Assembly: GCF_000426245.1 (NCBI RefSeq)
Contig: NZ_AUEZ01000008.1
Coordinates: 62,001 to 126,000 of the forward strand
Length of the DNA stretch: 64,000 nucleotides
Source: Bradyrhizobium sp. Ai1a-2
GTDB taxonomy: Bacteria; Pseudomonadota; Alphaproteobacteria; Rhizobiales; Xanthobacteraceae
Reading direction: 5' to 3'
Made by a program: the position numbers and the translations under genes. The notes below the pieces were generated by a model. That model had not been told where the DNA came from. It made no database searches and saw only the letters and a program-made list of their open reading frames with translations. This document shows positions 29,877 through 39,318 of the stretch, in pieces (position 1 is the first letter of the stretch; the number at the start of each line of letters is the position of its first letter).

Positions 29877-30890
29877 ATGGACGACCTGAAATCGATACTT
29901 GGAAAAGTCGCCACCGGCGCGACATTGTCGCGTGACGAAGCGGCAAGCGCCTTCGACAGCATGATGTCGGGCGAAGCCACGCCCTCGCAGATGGGCGGCC
30001 TCCTGATGGCCTTGCGCGTGCGCGGCGAGACCGTGGAGGAGATCACCGGCGCGGTGTCGGCGATGCGCAGCAAGATGCTGCGGGTGACGGCGCCTGCAGA
30101 AGCGGTCGACGTGGTCGGCACCGGCGGCGACGGCTCCGGCTCAGTGAACGTCTCGACCTGCGCCTCCTTCATTGTGGCCGGCGTCGGCGTACCGGTTGCA
30201 AAACATGGCAACCGCGCGCTGTCGTCGCGCTCGGGGGCGGCCGACGTGCTCGCCTCGCTTGGCGTGAAGATCGATCTTACGCCGGCCCAGGTCGGCCAGT
30301 GCGTCCAGGAAGCCGGGATCGGCTTCATGTTCGCCCCCGCCCATCACCCGGCCATGAAGAATGTCGGCCCGACCCGGGTCGAGCTTGCGACCCGCACTAT
30401 CTTCAACCTGCTCGGCCCGCTCTCCAATCCCGCTGGCGTGAAGCGGCAGATGGTCGGGGTGTTCTCGCGGCAATGGGTGCAGCCGCTGGCGCAGGTCCTG
30501 AAGAACCTCGGCTCGGAAGCGGCCTGGGTGGTGCACGGCTCGGACGGGCTGGACGAGATCACCCTCACCGGCCCGACCTTTGTGGCGGCGCTGGAAGGCG
30601 GCGAGATCAGAACCTTCGAAGTTTCCCCTGACGACGCCGGCTTCGGCCGCGTCGGCAGCGAGGCGCTGAAGGGCGGCGATGCCGATGCCAATGCGGTAGC
30701 GCTGCTCAGCGTGCTCAATGGCAAGCCGAGCGCCTATCGGGATGTCGCGCTGCTCAACGCCGCCGCAGCGCTGATCGTCGCCGGTCGTGCCAAAGATTTG
30801 AAGGAAGGCGTCGCGCTGGGGACCAATTCGTTGGATAGCGGTGCTGCGGCCGCGAAGCTCAAACATTTGATCGCGGTTTCCAACAGCTAG
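29877..30890 (+). CDS. trpD: Anthranilate phosphoribosyltransferase
   Basis: 337 residues. It transfers the phosphoribosyl group of PRPP to anthranilate in tryptophan synthesis. Signature [45 protein letters not shown] (about 78-122) is present, as are [32 protein letters not shown] and [11 protein letters not shown]. The ATG at 29877 is preferred to a TTG at 29856, because the protein then starts MDDLKS as expected for this group and the TTG overlaps the repeat. trpC follows after another repeat copy; a trpG gene is not present nearby. Confidence 0.97.
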   Translation: MDDLKSILGKVATGATLSRDEAASAFDSMMSGEATPSQMGGLLMALRVRGETVEEITGAVSAMRSKMLRVTAPAEAVDVVGTGGDGSGSVNVSTCASFIVAGVGVPVAKHGNRALSSRSGAADVLASLGVKIDLTPAQVGQCVQEAGIGFMFAPAHHPAMKNVGPTRVELATRTIFNLLGPLSNPAGVKRQMVGVFSRQWVQPLAQVLKNLGSEAAWVVHGSDGLDEITLTGPTFVAALEGGEIRTFEVSPDDAGFGRVGSEALKGGDADANAVALLSVLNGKPSAYRDVALLNAAAALIVAGRAKDLKEGVALGTNSLDSGAAAAKLKHLIAVSNS

Positions 30891-30968
30891 AGCATGGTCC
30901 GGAAAAGTGGAGACCGGTTTTCCGAAAAGATCATGCTCCAAACAAAGAGCATGGTCCGGATCATGCTC
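30891..30968. repeat. REP-like palindromic repeat, copy 3 with a second short unit
   Basis: AGCATGGTCCGG (30891) pairs with GATCATGCTCC (30929-30939), and a short half-unit AGCATGGTCCGGATCATGCTC follows at 30948-30968. It fills the trpD-trpC gap. Confidence 0.75.
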
Positions 30969-30991
30969 AGATAGAGACGTTAGGATCCGCG

Positions 30992-31813
30992 ATGTCCGAT
31001 ATCCTGAAGAAGATCGAAGCCTACAAGCGCGAAGAGATCGCCGCCGCCAAGCGCGCGCATCCGCGTTCCGAGATCGAGGCCCGCGCCAAGGCGGCATCGC
31101 CGCCGCGCGGATTCGTGCGCGCCATCAAGGAGAAGCACCGCCACGGCGATTACGCGCTGATCGCCGAGATCAAGAAGGCCTCGCCATCGAAGGGCCTCAT
31201 CCGCGCCGACTTCGATCCGCCTGTTCTGGCCAAGGCCTATGAGGCCGGGGGCGCGGCCTGCCTGTCGGTGCTGACGGATACGCCCTCGTTCCAGGGCCAT
31301 CTCGACTTCATGGTCGCGGCGCGCGCGGCAACCACTCTGCCGGTGCTGCGCAAGGATTTCATGTTCGACACCTACCAGGTGGTCGAAGCCCGCGCCCATG
31401 GCGCCGACTGCATCCTGATCATCATGGCCGCGCTCGACGACGCCGCCGCCAAGGACATCGAGGATGCCGCGCTCGCGCTTCAGATGGATGTGCTGATCGA
31501 AATCCACGAGCGCGCAGAGCTCGACCGCGGGTTAAAACTCCGCTCGCCGATGATCGGCGTCAACAACCGCAATCTCCGCACTTTCGAGACCACGCTCGCC
31601 ACCAGCGAAGCGCTGGCGCCGCTGATCCCGAAGGAGCGGCTGATGGTCGGCGAAAGCGGCATCTTCACGCCGGACGATCTGGCCAGGCTCGAACGCGTGG
31701 GCATGTCGACCTTCCTGGTCGGCGAGAGCCTGATGCGCCAGGCCGACGTGACCGCGGCAACCCGCGCGCTGCTGACGCGCCAAAGCGCGCCGCGCGCCAC
31801 CGGAACGCGCTAG
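30992..31813 (+). CDS. trpC: Indole-3-glycerol phosphate synthase
   Basis: 273 residues. It closes the indole ring in tryptophan synthesis. TIM-barrel signatures: [23 protein letters not shown] (catalytic Glu and Lys), [60 protein letters not shown] and [15 protein letters not shown]. Normal length. It is followed after 4 bp by moaC on the same strand. Confidence 0.98.
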   Translation: MSDILKKIEAYKREEIAAAKRAHPRSEIEARAKAASPPRGFVRAIKEKHRHGDYALIAEIKKASPSKGLIRADFDPPVLAKAYEAGGAACLSVLTDTPSFQGHLDFMVAARAATTLPVLRKDFMFDTYQVVEARAHGADCILIIMAALDDAAAKDIEDAALALQMDVLIEIHERAELDRGLKLRSPMIGVNNRNLRTFETTLATSEALAPLIPKERLMVGESGIFTPDDLARLERVGMSTFLVGESLMRQADVTAATRALLTRQSAPRATGTR

Positions 31814-31817
31814 AGCG

Positions 31818-32321
31818 ATGGCGGAGAAGTCCAAGGGCGGCCCTGCCCTCACCCATATCGATGCCAGCGGCGAGGCACGGATGGTCGACGTCTCCGCCAA
31901 GCCCGCCACCGAACGCACCGCGGTCGCCGAGGGTCGCGTCGTCATGAGCAAGGCGACGCTCGAGCTGATCGTCTCGGGCAACGCCAAGAAGGGCGACGTG
32001 CTCGGCACCGCGCGCATTGCCGGCATCATGGCGGCGAAGCGGACCTCGGAACTGATCCCGCTCTGCCATCCGCTGGCGCTGTCGAAGGTCACGGTCGATA
32101 TCGAGCCTGACGAGAAGCTGCCGGGCTGCATCGTGCAGGCGACGGTGAAGGTCACCGGCCCGACCGGGGTCGAGATGGAGGCGCTGACCGCGGTCTCGGT
32201 CGCCTGCCTCACCATCTACGACATGATCAAGGCGGTGGAGCGCGGCGTCCGCATCGAAGGAATCCACCTCGTCGAGAAGCAGGGCGGCAAGTCCGGCCAC
32301 TACCGCGCCGTCGATCGCTGA
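31818..32321 (+). CDS. moaC: Cyclic pyranopterin monophosphate synthase
   Basis: 167 residues. It acts early in molybdenum cofactor synthesis, with MoaA, converting the GTP-derived intermediate to cPMP. Visible motifs are [32 protein letters not shown] with the active-site Cys-His, [26 protein letters not shown] and the Lys-rich end [11 protein letters not shown]. It starts 4 bp after trpC. The other cofactor gene here, moeA, lies about 10 kb downstream. Confidence 0.97.
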   Translation: MAEKSKGGPALTHIDASGEARMVDVSAKPATERTAVAEGRVVMSKATLELIVSGNAKKGDVLGTARIAGIMAAKRTSELIPLCHPLALSKVTVDIEPDEKLPGCIVQATVKVTGPTGVEMEALTAVSVACLTIYDMIKAVERGVRIEGIHLVEKQGGKSGHYRAVDR

Positions 32322-32416
32322 CGCAGCCTTGTCACGCGGCTGTGACCCGGCGGCTCGGAGTGCGTCGCCACTTGCGGTGTTACATTTGGCGTGACCTCCC
32401 GCGAAGGAGCAACGCA

Positions 32417-32692
32417 ATGTCGTCCTTCAAGCTTCTTGGTGCCGCCGTAGCGCTCTGCGTCGTCAGCGCGCCGGCCTTGGCACAGCAGGTGATTTCGGAG
32501 CCCGGCTATTGCGCGCAATTCTACCCCAACGCCAATTGCCAGAACAAAGGTCCGGGCAACCCCTATACAGGCGGCTATCAGCGCTACATCGACCAGAGTA
32601 ACGGGATGTGGGCTCAGGATCCACCGACCCGGTCGGTCGGCAAGCGGCCACGGACCCATCGTTCCGATTCATCCGCCATCCGCGCGCGCTGA
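32417..32692 (+). CDS. Small secreted hypothetical protein
   Basis: 91 residues starting with a clear Sec signal peptide (MSSFKLLGAAVALCVVSAPALA, cleavage after ALA). The mature ~69 residues contain two Cys (GYCAQFYPNANCQ), which may form a disulphide, and a basic C-terminus. A good AAGGAG lies before the ATG; the frame is open further upstream but without a site. No family was recognised. It faces the convergent CGNR regulator gene. Confidence 0.65.
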   Translation: MSSFKLLGAAVALCVVSAPALAQQVISEPGYCAQFYPNANCQNKGPGNPYTGGYQRYIDQSNGMWAQDPPTRSVGKRPRTHRSDSSAIRAR

Positions 32693-32729
32693 ACTCGACT
32701 GGATGCAGCCGAAGAAGAGGTTGTCGCTC

Positions 32730-33320
32730 TCAATCGGCCCGGAGCCGGGCACGATAATTGCGCGTCTTGATCCGGTTGCCGCACAAGGTCGACATGCACC
32801 AGCGCCGCGTCGCCGGTTTTGAGCGATCGAAGAAGACCCGCCGGCACTCGTCGGATGCGCACATCTTGAGCCGATCCAGCGTTCCGTTTCTGGAACCGTC
32901 GTAGAGCTGCGCCACCACTAACGAAAGCCCCGCCAACGCATCCTCGCGCACGGCGCCGAGCCCCATGGTGCCGCCGCTGCGCGCCTCGATCGTCAACGGA
33001 AACAGCCTCAGCGCCTCGTTCAGCGATCGAACGGCATCCTTGTTCCTGGCCCCCTCGGCAGGATCGCGCTGCAGGTAGTCGCGGAGGCAGGCGCGGAGCC
33101 GCAGCGCCGCCTCGAACGTTGCGCCCGTGACTTTGGCGCCGGCCGCGAGCAGCCCGCGCTGCGACATCCACGCGCCGAGCCCGGCCGCATCAGCCAGTTC
33201 ATCTCCCTGCGGATGCACCACGCCGTGATGGGTGAAATGCCTGAGATCGAGCGTGTTGGCGAAATCATAGAGATCCGCCAGCTCGTCCGGAACCTTGAAG
33301 CGTCGCGACTCCTCCGACAT
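32730..33320 (-). CDS. CGNR zinc-finger transcriptional regulator (ABATE domain)
   Basis: 196 residues. An N-terminal ABATE-like domain (LADLYDFANTLDLRHF...LADAAGLGAWMSQRGLL) is followed by the C-terminal CGNR zinc finger CASDECRRVFFDRSKPATRRWCMSTLCGNRIKTRNYRAR (four Cys and the CGNR box), a layout seen in putative stress or efflux regulators. It is divergent from an MFS gene. The 89-bp shared promoter holds two palindromes with the same core, so it probably represses its own gene and the transporter. The start ATG follows the first palindrome directly. Confidence 0.9.
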   Translation of the reverse strand: MSEESRRFKVPDELADLYDFANTLDLRHFTHHGVVHPQGDELADAAGLGAWMSQRGLLAAGAKVTGATFEAALRLRACLRDYLQRDPAEGARNKDAVRSLNEALRLFPLTIEARSGGTMGLGAVREDALAGLSLVVAQLYDGSRNGTLDRLKMCASDECRRVFFDRSKPATRRWCMSTLCGNRIKTRNYRARLRAD

Positions 33321-33321
33321 A

Positions 33322-33351
33322 GACACCAGTAAAGCACATTTACTGGTTGAC
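33322..33351. promoter_or_regulatory. Operator 1 of the CGNR-MFS divergent promoter
   Basis: ACACCAGTAAA and TTTACTGGTTGAC form an imperfect inverted repeat with the core CCAGTA...TACTGG. It lies immediately upstream of the leftward CGNR start codon, where binding would block its transcription. Confidence 0.6.
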
Positions 33352-33358
33352 AGCAATA

Positions 33359-33387
33359 GACACCAGTATAACGATAATACTGGTGTC
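33359..33387. promoter_or_regulatory. Operator 2 of the CGNR-MFS divergent promoter
   Basis: GACACCAGTAT (33359-33369) and ATACTGGTGTC (33377-33387) are perfect 11-bp arms around a 7-bp spacer. It lies 22 bp before the MFS start codon at 33410 and shares the CACCAGTA core with operator 1. Confidence 0.7.
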
Positions 33388-33409
33388 AATCGGATCGACG
33401 GAGCACGCC

Positions 33410-34708
33410 ATGAATCGCGAAGCGACGCTGCCCTCTCCCGGCATTTTCTACGGTTGGTTCGTGGTGACAGCGGCATTCGCCGTGACTTTTGTCGGCTTCG
33501 GTTCGGCCTACACCTTCAGCGCCTTTGTCGAATCGCTGCAGCGGGATTTCGGCGCCTCGCGTGGCTCGGTCTCGCTGGTGTTTTCGCTGGCCGGGTTCCT
33601 GTATTTCGGGCTCGGCATCGTCAGCGGTCCGCTGGCTGACCGCTTCGGCTCACGTCCGCTCGCGGTCATCGGCATGGTGCTGACCGGTCTCGGTCTTGCC
33701 GCCGCGGGCGCGGCGCGCAACCTGATCGAAGTCTACGCCGCCTATGGGCTGGGCGTCGGCCTCGGCGTCGGTTGCGCCTATGTGCCCGCGGTCGGCGCGG
33801 TGCAGCGCTGGTTCGTGCGGCGGCGCGGCTTCGCCTCCGGGCTTGCGGTGAGCGGGATCGGCGTCGGCACGCTGGTGATGCCGCCGCTGGCCACGCTCCT
33901 CATCGAGGCCTTGGGCTGGCGCGGCGCCTATCTTGCGCTCGGCGCGTCCGCGGCCATTGCCGGCGGCGCGATGGCGCTCCTGATCGAGAACGATCCGCGC
34001 GACCGGAATCTCGGGCCCGACGGCGATCCGCCGCCGCGAGGAACGATATCGGCGCGGGCCGAAGGCTCATCCCTCAGCGAGGCGATCCGCTCGAAGCGCT
34101 TCATTGCGCTTTACGCCGCCTGCCTGATCTGCTCCTTCGGCGTGTTCGTGCCCTTCGTGCATCTCGTCCCCTATGCCGGCGATCATGGAGTGGCGCCGTC
34201 GATCGCCGTGCTGCTGCTCGGCGTGATCGGCGTCGGCAGCACTACCGGACGCTTCTTCCTCGGCGGCCTCGCCGACCGGGTCGGCCGGCAGTCCTCGCTG
34301 CTATTGATGTTCGTCGGCATGGCGGCCGCGCTCGCGATCTGGCTGGTGTCCGAGAACGCCTGGCAACTCGCCTTGTTCGCCTTTGTCTACGGCGTGTTCT
34401 ATGGCGGCTGGGTTGCCGTGCTGCCGGCCGTGGTGATGGATTATTTCGGCGGCCGCAATGTCAGCGGCATCATCGGCATGCTCTACACCAGCGTCGCCTT
34501 CGGCACGCTCATCGGCCCGAGCGCCGCAGGGTTCGCGTTCGACCTCACCCACGCCTACACGCTGCCGATCCTCGCCAGCGTCGCAGCCAATATCGCTGCC
34601 GCGGCCATCGTCGTGACCGCGCTGCGAACCGCACCGGCGTCGCGATCGAAGCAAGCGTTATCGAGCGAAGTGGATGCCGGTTCGCGTGAAGAATACGCGC
34701 CAAAATGA
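33410..34708 (+). CDS. MFS transporter (OFA/monocarboxylate-type)
   Basis: 432 residues with 12 predicted membrane helices. Features include YGWFVVTAAFAVTFVGFGSAYTFSAF at the N-terminus, the loop motif GPLADRFGSRPLAVIG and its second-half partner GGLADRVGRQSSLLLM. The start and overall look fit the oxalate/formate and monocarboxylate branch of MFS; substrate unproven. Its likely regulator is the divergent CGNR protein. The ATG at 33410 is chosen from the position of helix 1; an upstream frame would run through the operators. Confidence 0.88.
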   Translation: MNREATLPSPGIFYGWFVVTAAFAVTFVGFGSAYTFSAFVESLQRDFGASRGSVSLVFSLAGFLYFGLGIVSGPLADRFGSRPLAVIGMVLTGLGLAAAGAARNLIEVYAAYGLGVGLGVGCAYVPAVGAVQRWFVRRRGFASGLAVSGIGVGTLVMPPLATLLIEALGWRGAYLALGASAAIAGGAMALLIENDPRDRNLGPDGDPPPRGTISARAEGSSLSEAIRSKRFIALYAACLICSFGVFVPFVHLVPYAGDHGVAPSIAVLLLGVIGVGSTTGRFFLGGLADRVGRQSSLLLMFVGMAAALAIWLVSENAWQLALFAFVYGVFYGGWVAVLPAVVMDYFGGRNVSGIIGMLYTSVAFGTLIGPSAAGFAFDLTHAYTLPILASVAANIAAAAIVVTALRTAPASRSKQALSSEVDAGSREEYAPK

Positions 34709-34912
34709 GAATCGCGAGCTTCGGTTCTGACTCAATCAGAGCCGAAGCTCCAGCGCAGCGCTGCGGTTGCTCCCGCCAACCGGCACCACCGCGGCAAGGA
34801 TTTGTTAACCAGGATTGCTAACGTCGGCTCCACCTCGCTGGTGTACCAGTGCCGTCGGCCGGGGATGCGCCAAACTGCTTCCAGGCGCGTTCCTGGTAGT
34901 GATCCCCGTGTG

Positions 34913-37642
34913 ATGATCCCAAACGGTGTCTCATTCAAGCTCACCTCAGTCCTGCGGGGCGGACCGATCCGCTGGCTGATCCTGGGTGGCATCCTGTTGA
35001 TCGTCTCGATCGCGATCGGCGCCACCGTCATGGCCAAGAACTTCCGCGAACGCGCCCTGCGCAACAGCGCGCGCGAGCTGGAAAACGCTACGCTCTTGCT
35101 GGCCCGCCATTTCGATCAGCAATTGCAGGACTTCGAGGTCGTGCAGCAGGACGTGATCCGGTTCATGCGGTCGAGCGGGATTGCCACCACCCGCGAGAAT
35201 TTCAGAGCGCGGATGTCGAGCCAGGACATCCACCTGACGCTCAAGTCCAAGATCGACGCGATGTCCTATGTCGGCGGCATCAACGTGTTCGACGCCGACG
35301 GCGTGCTGATCAACTCGTCTTCGAGCTGGCCGGTGCCGTCGGTGAGCATCGCTGACCGATCCTATTTCCGGACCTTCAAGTCCGACCCGCAGTCGCCCGA
35401 GCGGTTGCTCGAACCCGTCCACAGCCGGATCACCGGCGCCTGGACCGCCTTGCTCGCCCGCAAGGTCACTGGAACCAACGGCGAATTCCTCGGCGTCGTC
35501 GGCCGCGGCATCGAGCCGCTCAACTTCGAGAAATTCTTCGCCACCGTCGCGCTCGCGCCGGGAGCGTCGATCTCCATGCATCACCGCGACGGCACCCTGC
35601 TCGCCCGGCACCCGCATGTCACGGAGCTGATCGGCCAGAACTTCAACACCGGTCCTGCGGCTCAGCAGCGGGTCTTTGAGCTCGACCACAGCACGTCGCG
35701 CTTGACGAGCCCGGTCGACGGCCAGGATCGGCTGGTCGCCTCGCAGGCGTTGACCAGGTTCCCGCTCGTCATCGTCGCCACCACGACCACCTCGGCGGCG
35801 CTGGCGGACTGGCGCGAACAGACCACGATGCTGATTACGGTGACCGCCGCCTCCGTGCTTGCGATCGCCGCGCTGCTGTTCCTCGTCGTGCGAAAACTGT
35901 CACAGCAACACCGGCTGCAGCAGCAGCGTCTGACGCTGGAAAAGCTGCGCCTCGACACCGCCGTCAACAACATGACCCAGGGTCTGCTGCTGTTTGATGC
36001 GTCGCAACGGCTCGTCGTCTGCAATAAGCGCTATATCGAGATCTATGGGTTGTCGGCCGATGTGATCAAGCCCGGCTGCACGTTCCACGACGTCATCGCC
36101 CATCGCAAGGCGACGGGATCGTTCGACGGCGATGTCGATCGCTATGTTGCGCTGGTGCTGCGCGATATCGGGCTGCGCAACATCATGGTGATCACCACCT
36201 CCGACGGCCGCTCGATCCAGGTCGTCAACGAACCACTCGCCGACGGCGGCTGGGTCGCAACCCATGAAGATATTACCGAGCGGCACCGCGCCGAGGAGCG
36301 CATCACCCACCTCGCCCACTACGACGCGCTGACCGACCTGCCGAACCGCGCGCTGTTCCGCGAGCAGCTCAAGCGCGAGTTGCCGCATGCCACACCGGCG
36401 AAACAGCTGGCGGTGCTCTATATCGACATCGACGAGTTCAAGGGCGTCAACGACTCGCTCGGCCACATGGTCGGCGACGAGCTACTGAAATCGGTGGCGA
36501 GAAGCCTCGCCGGCTGCGTCAAGGACAGCGATTTCGTCGCGCGCCTGGGAGGCGACGAATTCGCGATCGTCCAGTTCGGCCTCGCCAGCGAGGCCGACGT
36601 CATCGATCTCGTCAACCGCATTCACGAGGCGATCCGCAATCCCTATGAATGCCTCGGCCATCAGGTGACCACCGACGCCAGCATCGGGATTGCGCTGTCG
36701 CCGCAGCATGGCTCGGATATCGATGAGATCCTGAAGAACGCGGACCTTGCGATGTATGCGGCGAAATCCGCCGGACGACGCACCGCGCGCTTCTTCAAGC
36801 CGGAGATGGACGCGGAGGTACGCGCCCGCCGCGCCCTCGAAATGGATTTACGGCAGGCGATCGCCGGGGAAACCGGGCTGGAAGTGCATTATCAGCCCTG
36901 CCTCGACCTGCAGAACGACCGCATCACCGGCTGCGAAGCCTTGGTGCGCTGGCGCCATGCGGAACGCGGCATGGTCTCGCCGGCCGAATTCGTGCCGATT
37001 GCCGAGGAGACCGGCCTGATCAACCAACTCGGCGAATGGGTGCTGACCACCGCCTGCAAGGAAGCGGCCGCCTGGCCGGACAGCTTCCGCCTCGCCGTCA
37101 ATGTCTCGCCGGTCCAGTTCAAGAGCGGCACGCTGGCGCTGAAGGTCATCGCCGCGCTGACGGCATCAAGTCTGCCGGCCAGCCGCCTCGAGCTTGAGAT
37201 CACCGAGGCCGTGCTGATCCGCGACGACGAAGCGGCGCTTGCGATCCTGCACCAGCTCCGCACCATCGGCGTGCGGATCGCGCTCGATGATTTCGGCACC
37301 GGCTATTCGTCGCTGAGCTATCTCAAGCGCTTCCCGTTCGACAAGATCAAGATCGACCGCTGCTTCATCACCGACCTCGCCGAGCCGGAAGGATCATCCG
37401 GCATCGTGCAGGCTGTGGTGGACATTGCCGCCGAGCGGCGGATGACGACGACGGCCGAAGGCGTCGAGACCGTCGAGCAGCAGGAGATCCTGCGCGAGCT
37501 CGGCTGCTCGGAGATGCAGGGCTATCTTTTCAGCGCACCCAAGCCCGCCGAGGAGATCCGCGCCCTGCTGCGCGCCCATCACGCAAACCCGGCCGCGACT
37601 GCCCCACGCCGCAAGCGCAGGCCGGTCGCACGTAGGGCTTGA
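34913..37642 (+). CDS. Membrane GGDEF-EAL protein with double-Cache-type sensor and PAS domain
   Basis: 909 residues. Order: membrane helix (about 20-43), periplasmic dCache-like sensor (about 45-315), second membrane helix (about 320-340), PAS-7 domain (about 360-475, LDTAVNNMTQGLLLFDASQRLVVCNKRYIEIYGL), GGDEF domain with an intact RLGGDEFAIVQ loop (about 480-640) and EAL domain with intact CEALVRWRH and DDFGTGYSSLSYLKRFPFDKIKID (about 660-890). Both catalytic motifs are intact, so it could make and break cyclic-di-GMP, under control of an external ligand. Monocistronic; the ATG at 34913 precedes the first helix. Confidence 0.93.
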   Translation: MIPNGVSFKLTSVLRGGPIRWLILGGILLIVSIAIGATVMAKNFRERALRNSARELENATLLLARHFDQQLQDFEVVQQDVIRFMRSSGIATTRENFRARMSSQDIHLTLKSKIDAMSYVGGINVFDADGVLINSSSSWPVPSVSIADRSYFRTFKSDPQSPERLLEPVHSRITGAWTALLARKVTGTNGEFLGVVGRGIEPLNFEKFFATVALAPGASISMHHRDGTLLARHPHVTELIGQNFNTGPAAQQRVFELDHSTSRLTSPVDGQDRLVASQALTRFPLVIVATTTTSAALADWREQTTMLITVTAASVLAIAALLFLVVRKLSQQHRLQQQRLTLEKLRLDTAVNNMTQGLLLFDASQRLVVCNKRYIEIYGLSADVIKPGCTFHDVIAHRKATGSFDGDVDRYVALVLRDIGLRNIMVITTSDGRSIQVVNEPLADGGWVATHEDITERHRAEERITHLAHYDALTDLPNRALFREQLKRELPHATPAKQLAVLYIDIDEFKGVNDSLGHMVGDELLKSVARSLAGCVKDSDFVARLGGDEFAIVQFGLASEADVIDLVNRIHEAIRNPYECLGHQVTTDASIGIALSPQHGSDIDEILKNADLAMYAAKSAGRRTARFFKPEMDAEVRARRALEMDLRQAIAGETGLEVHYQPCLDLQNDRITGCEALVRWRHAERGMVSPAEFVPIAEETGLINQLGEWVLTTACKEAAAWPDSFRLAVNVSPVQFKSGTLALKVIAALTASSLPASRLELEITEAVLIRDDEAALAILHQLRTIGVRIALDDFGTGYSSLSYLKRFPFDKIKIDRCFITDLAEPEGSSGIVQAVVDIAAERRMTTTAEGVETVEQQEILRELGCSEMQGYLFSAPKPAEEIRALLRAHHANPAATAPRRKRRPVARRA

Positions 37643-37667
37643 TTGACTGCATCCACATCGCGTGCCG

Positions 37668-37810
37668 CACTCCCTCTTCCGCTTGCGGGAGAGGGTCGGG
37701 GTGAGGATGCCTCTGCGATGGGACGTTCCGTGGAGGAGAGAGCTCTCACCCGCTGCGCTTCGCGCAACGACTTCCCCCGCAAACGGGGGAGGTGAAGCCC
37801 CAAACTCGCC
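37668..37810. repeat. Intergenic repeat (GGGAGAGGG / CTCACCC type)
   Basis: ccctcttccgcttgcgggagagggtcggggtgagg and the reverse-type partner ctctcacccgctgcgcttcgcgcaacgacttcccccgcaaacgggggaggtgaagcc form a composite inverted repeat between the convergent GGDEF-EAL and ctpA genes. This fits a widespread proteobacterial intergenic repeat. Confidence 0.6.
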
Positions 37811-37825
37811 TCTCTATCGAAACCC

Positions 37826-39163
37826 TCAGTTCGGAACCGTCCGCTTCGGCGGCGCGTTCTTGGCGTCGGCATTGACGGTGACGCCGCGCAAGAGGTTGTA
37901 GGCGGCGTTGAGCGCCTTGTCGTTCTTCTCGTCGGGCGGGACGAAGGATTGCGAGCCGGTCTGCTCGGTGCCTTCGGCGGCCAGGTGTCCGCGCATCGAG
38001 GCTTCACCCTTGATTTCGGCGCGGGTCTTCAATTCGTCCGGCACATCCTGCAGGATCTCGATATCGGGCGCGATGCCCTGCGCCTGGATCGAACGGCCCG
38101 ACGGCGTGAAATAACGGGCGGTGGTCAGCGCCAGCGCGCCATTGCCGGTCCCGAGCGGAATGATGGTTTGCACCGAGCCCTTGCCGAAGGTGCGGGTGCC
38201 GATCAGGGTTGCACGCTTATGGTCGTGCAGCGCACCGGCCACGATCTCGGAGGCAGACGCCGAGCCGCCGTTGATCAGGACCACCAGCGGCTTACCCTTG
38301 GTCATGTCGCCGCCGCGCGCGGTGAAGCGCTGCGTCTCTTCCGGCAGCCGGCCGCGGGTTGAGACCACTTCGCCGCGCGCCATCAGCGAACTCACCACCG
38401 ACACCGCCTGGTCGAGCAGGCCGCCGGGATTGTTGCGCAGGTCGATCACATAGCCGGCAAGCTTGTCCTGCGGGATCTCCTTGGAGATATCGGCGATCGC
38501 CTTGTGCAGGCCTTCGGTGGTCTGCTCGTTGAACGAGTTGATCCTGATATAGCCGATATTGCCGCCGTCGGTGTGGAAGCGCACCGGGCGCACGCGGATG
38601 ATCTCGCGGGTGATGGAAACGTCGATCGGCTTGTCGGCATCCTTGCGGATGATCTTCAGCTTCGTCTGGCTGTTGGGCGGGCCCTTCATCTTGTTGACGG
38701 CCTGATCCAGCGTCATGCCCTGGATCTGTTCGTCATCGATCTGGGTGATGATGTCGCCCGACATGATGCCGGCGCGCGAAGCCGGCGTATCATCAATGGG
38801 CGCGACGACCTTGATGAAGCCATCTTCCATCGTGACCTCGATGCCGAGGCCGCCGAACTCGCCATGGGTGGTCTCCTGCATGTCGGTCCAGCCCTTCTCG
38901 TTCATGTAACGAGAATGCGGATCGAGCGAAGAGATCATGCCATTGATGGCGCCCTCGATCAGCTTGGAGTCGTCGGGCTTCTCGACATAGTCGGTCCGGA
39001 CGCGCTCGAACACGTCGCCGAACAGATTGAGCTGGGAATAGGTGTCGGAGCGGACCGCGGCCTTGGCGACCGCAACCAGATTGGCGCCCTGCGGGGCGGT
39101 GACGAGAAGGGTGAGACCAGCGCCCGTGACCGTACCGAGGAGAAAGCCAAAATTCCTACGCAT
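37826..39163 (-). CDS. ctpA: Carboxy-terminal processing protease (S41)
   Basis: 445 residues. The N-terminal hydrophobic stretch (MRRNFGFLLGTVTGAGLTLLVTA) is a signal or anchor, so it acts in the periplasm. A PDZ domain (about 90-180, GGLGIEVTMEDGFIKVVAPIDDTPASRAGIMSGDIITQIDD) precedes the S41 protease core with catalytic Ser in INGGSASASEIVAGAL and Lys in GTRTFGKGSVQTIIPL. CtpA trims C-terminal ends of exported proteins and takes part in envelope maintenance. The frame is open upstream to 39400, but only the MRRN start gives a signal sequence. Confidence 0.96.
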   Translation of the reverse strand: MRRNFGFLLGTVTGAGLTLLVTAPQGANLVAVAKAAVRSDTYSQLNLFGDVFERVRTDYVEKPDDSKLIEGAINGMISSLDPHSRYMNEKGWTDMQETTHGEFGGLGIEVTMEDGFIKVVAPIDDTPASRAGIMSGDIITQIDDEQIQGMTLDQAVNKMKGPPNSQTKLKIIRKDADKPIDVSITREIIRVRPVRFHTDGGNIGYIRINSFNEQTTEGLHKAIADISKEIPQDKLAGYVIDLRNNPGGLLDQAVSVVSSLMARGEVVSTRGRLPEETQRFTARGGDMTKGKPLVVLINGGSASASEIVAGALHDHKRATLIGTRTFGKGSVQTIIPLGTGNGALALTTARYFTPSGRSIQAQGIAPDIEILQDVPDELKTRAEIKGEASMRGHLAAEGTEQTGSQSFVPPDEKNDKALNAAYNLLRGVTVNADAKNAPPKRTVPN

Positions 39164-39318
39164 TGCCTGCGATCCTTCCCGCTGTAGCAGCCACCACTGT
39201 GTTGAATCGCCGTTTCTCGCCCGGCGCGCGCAAACACACAATGTCTTTTTGGTCGGATCAAGGCCAATTGTACCGGAGAAATACCGTCGCTCACGACATC
39301 GTGCGTTGCTCGTCGCTG

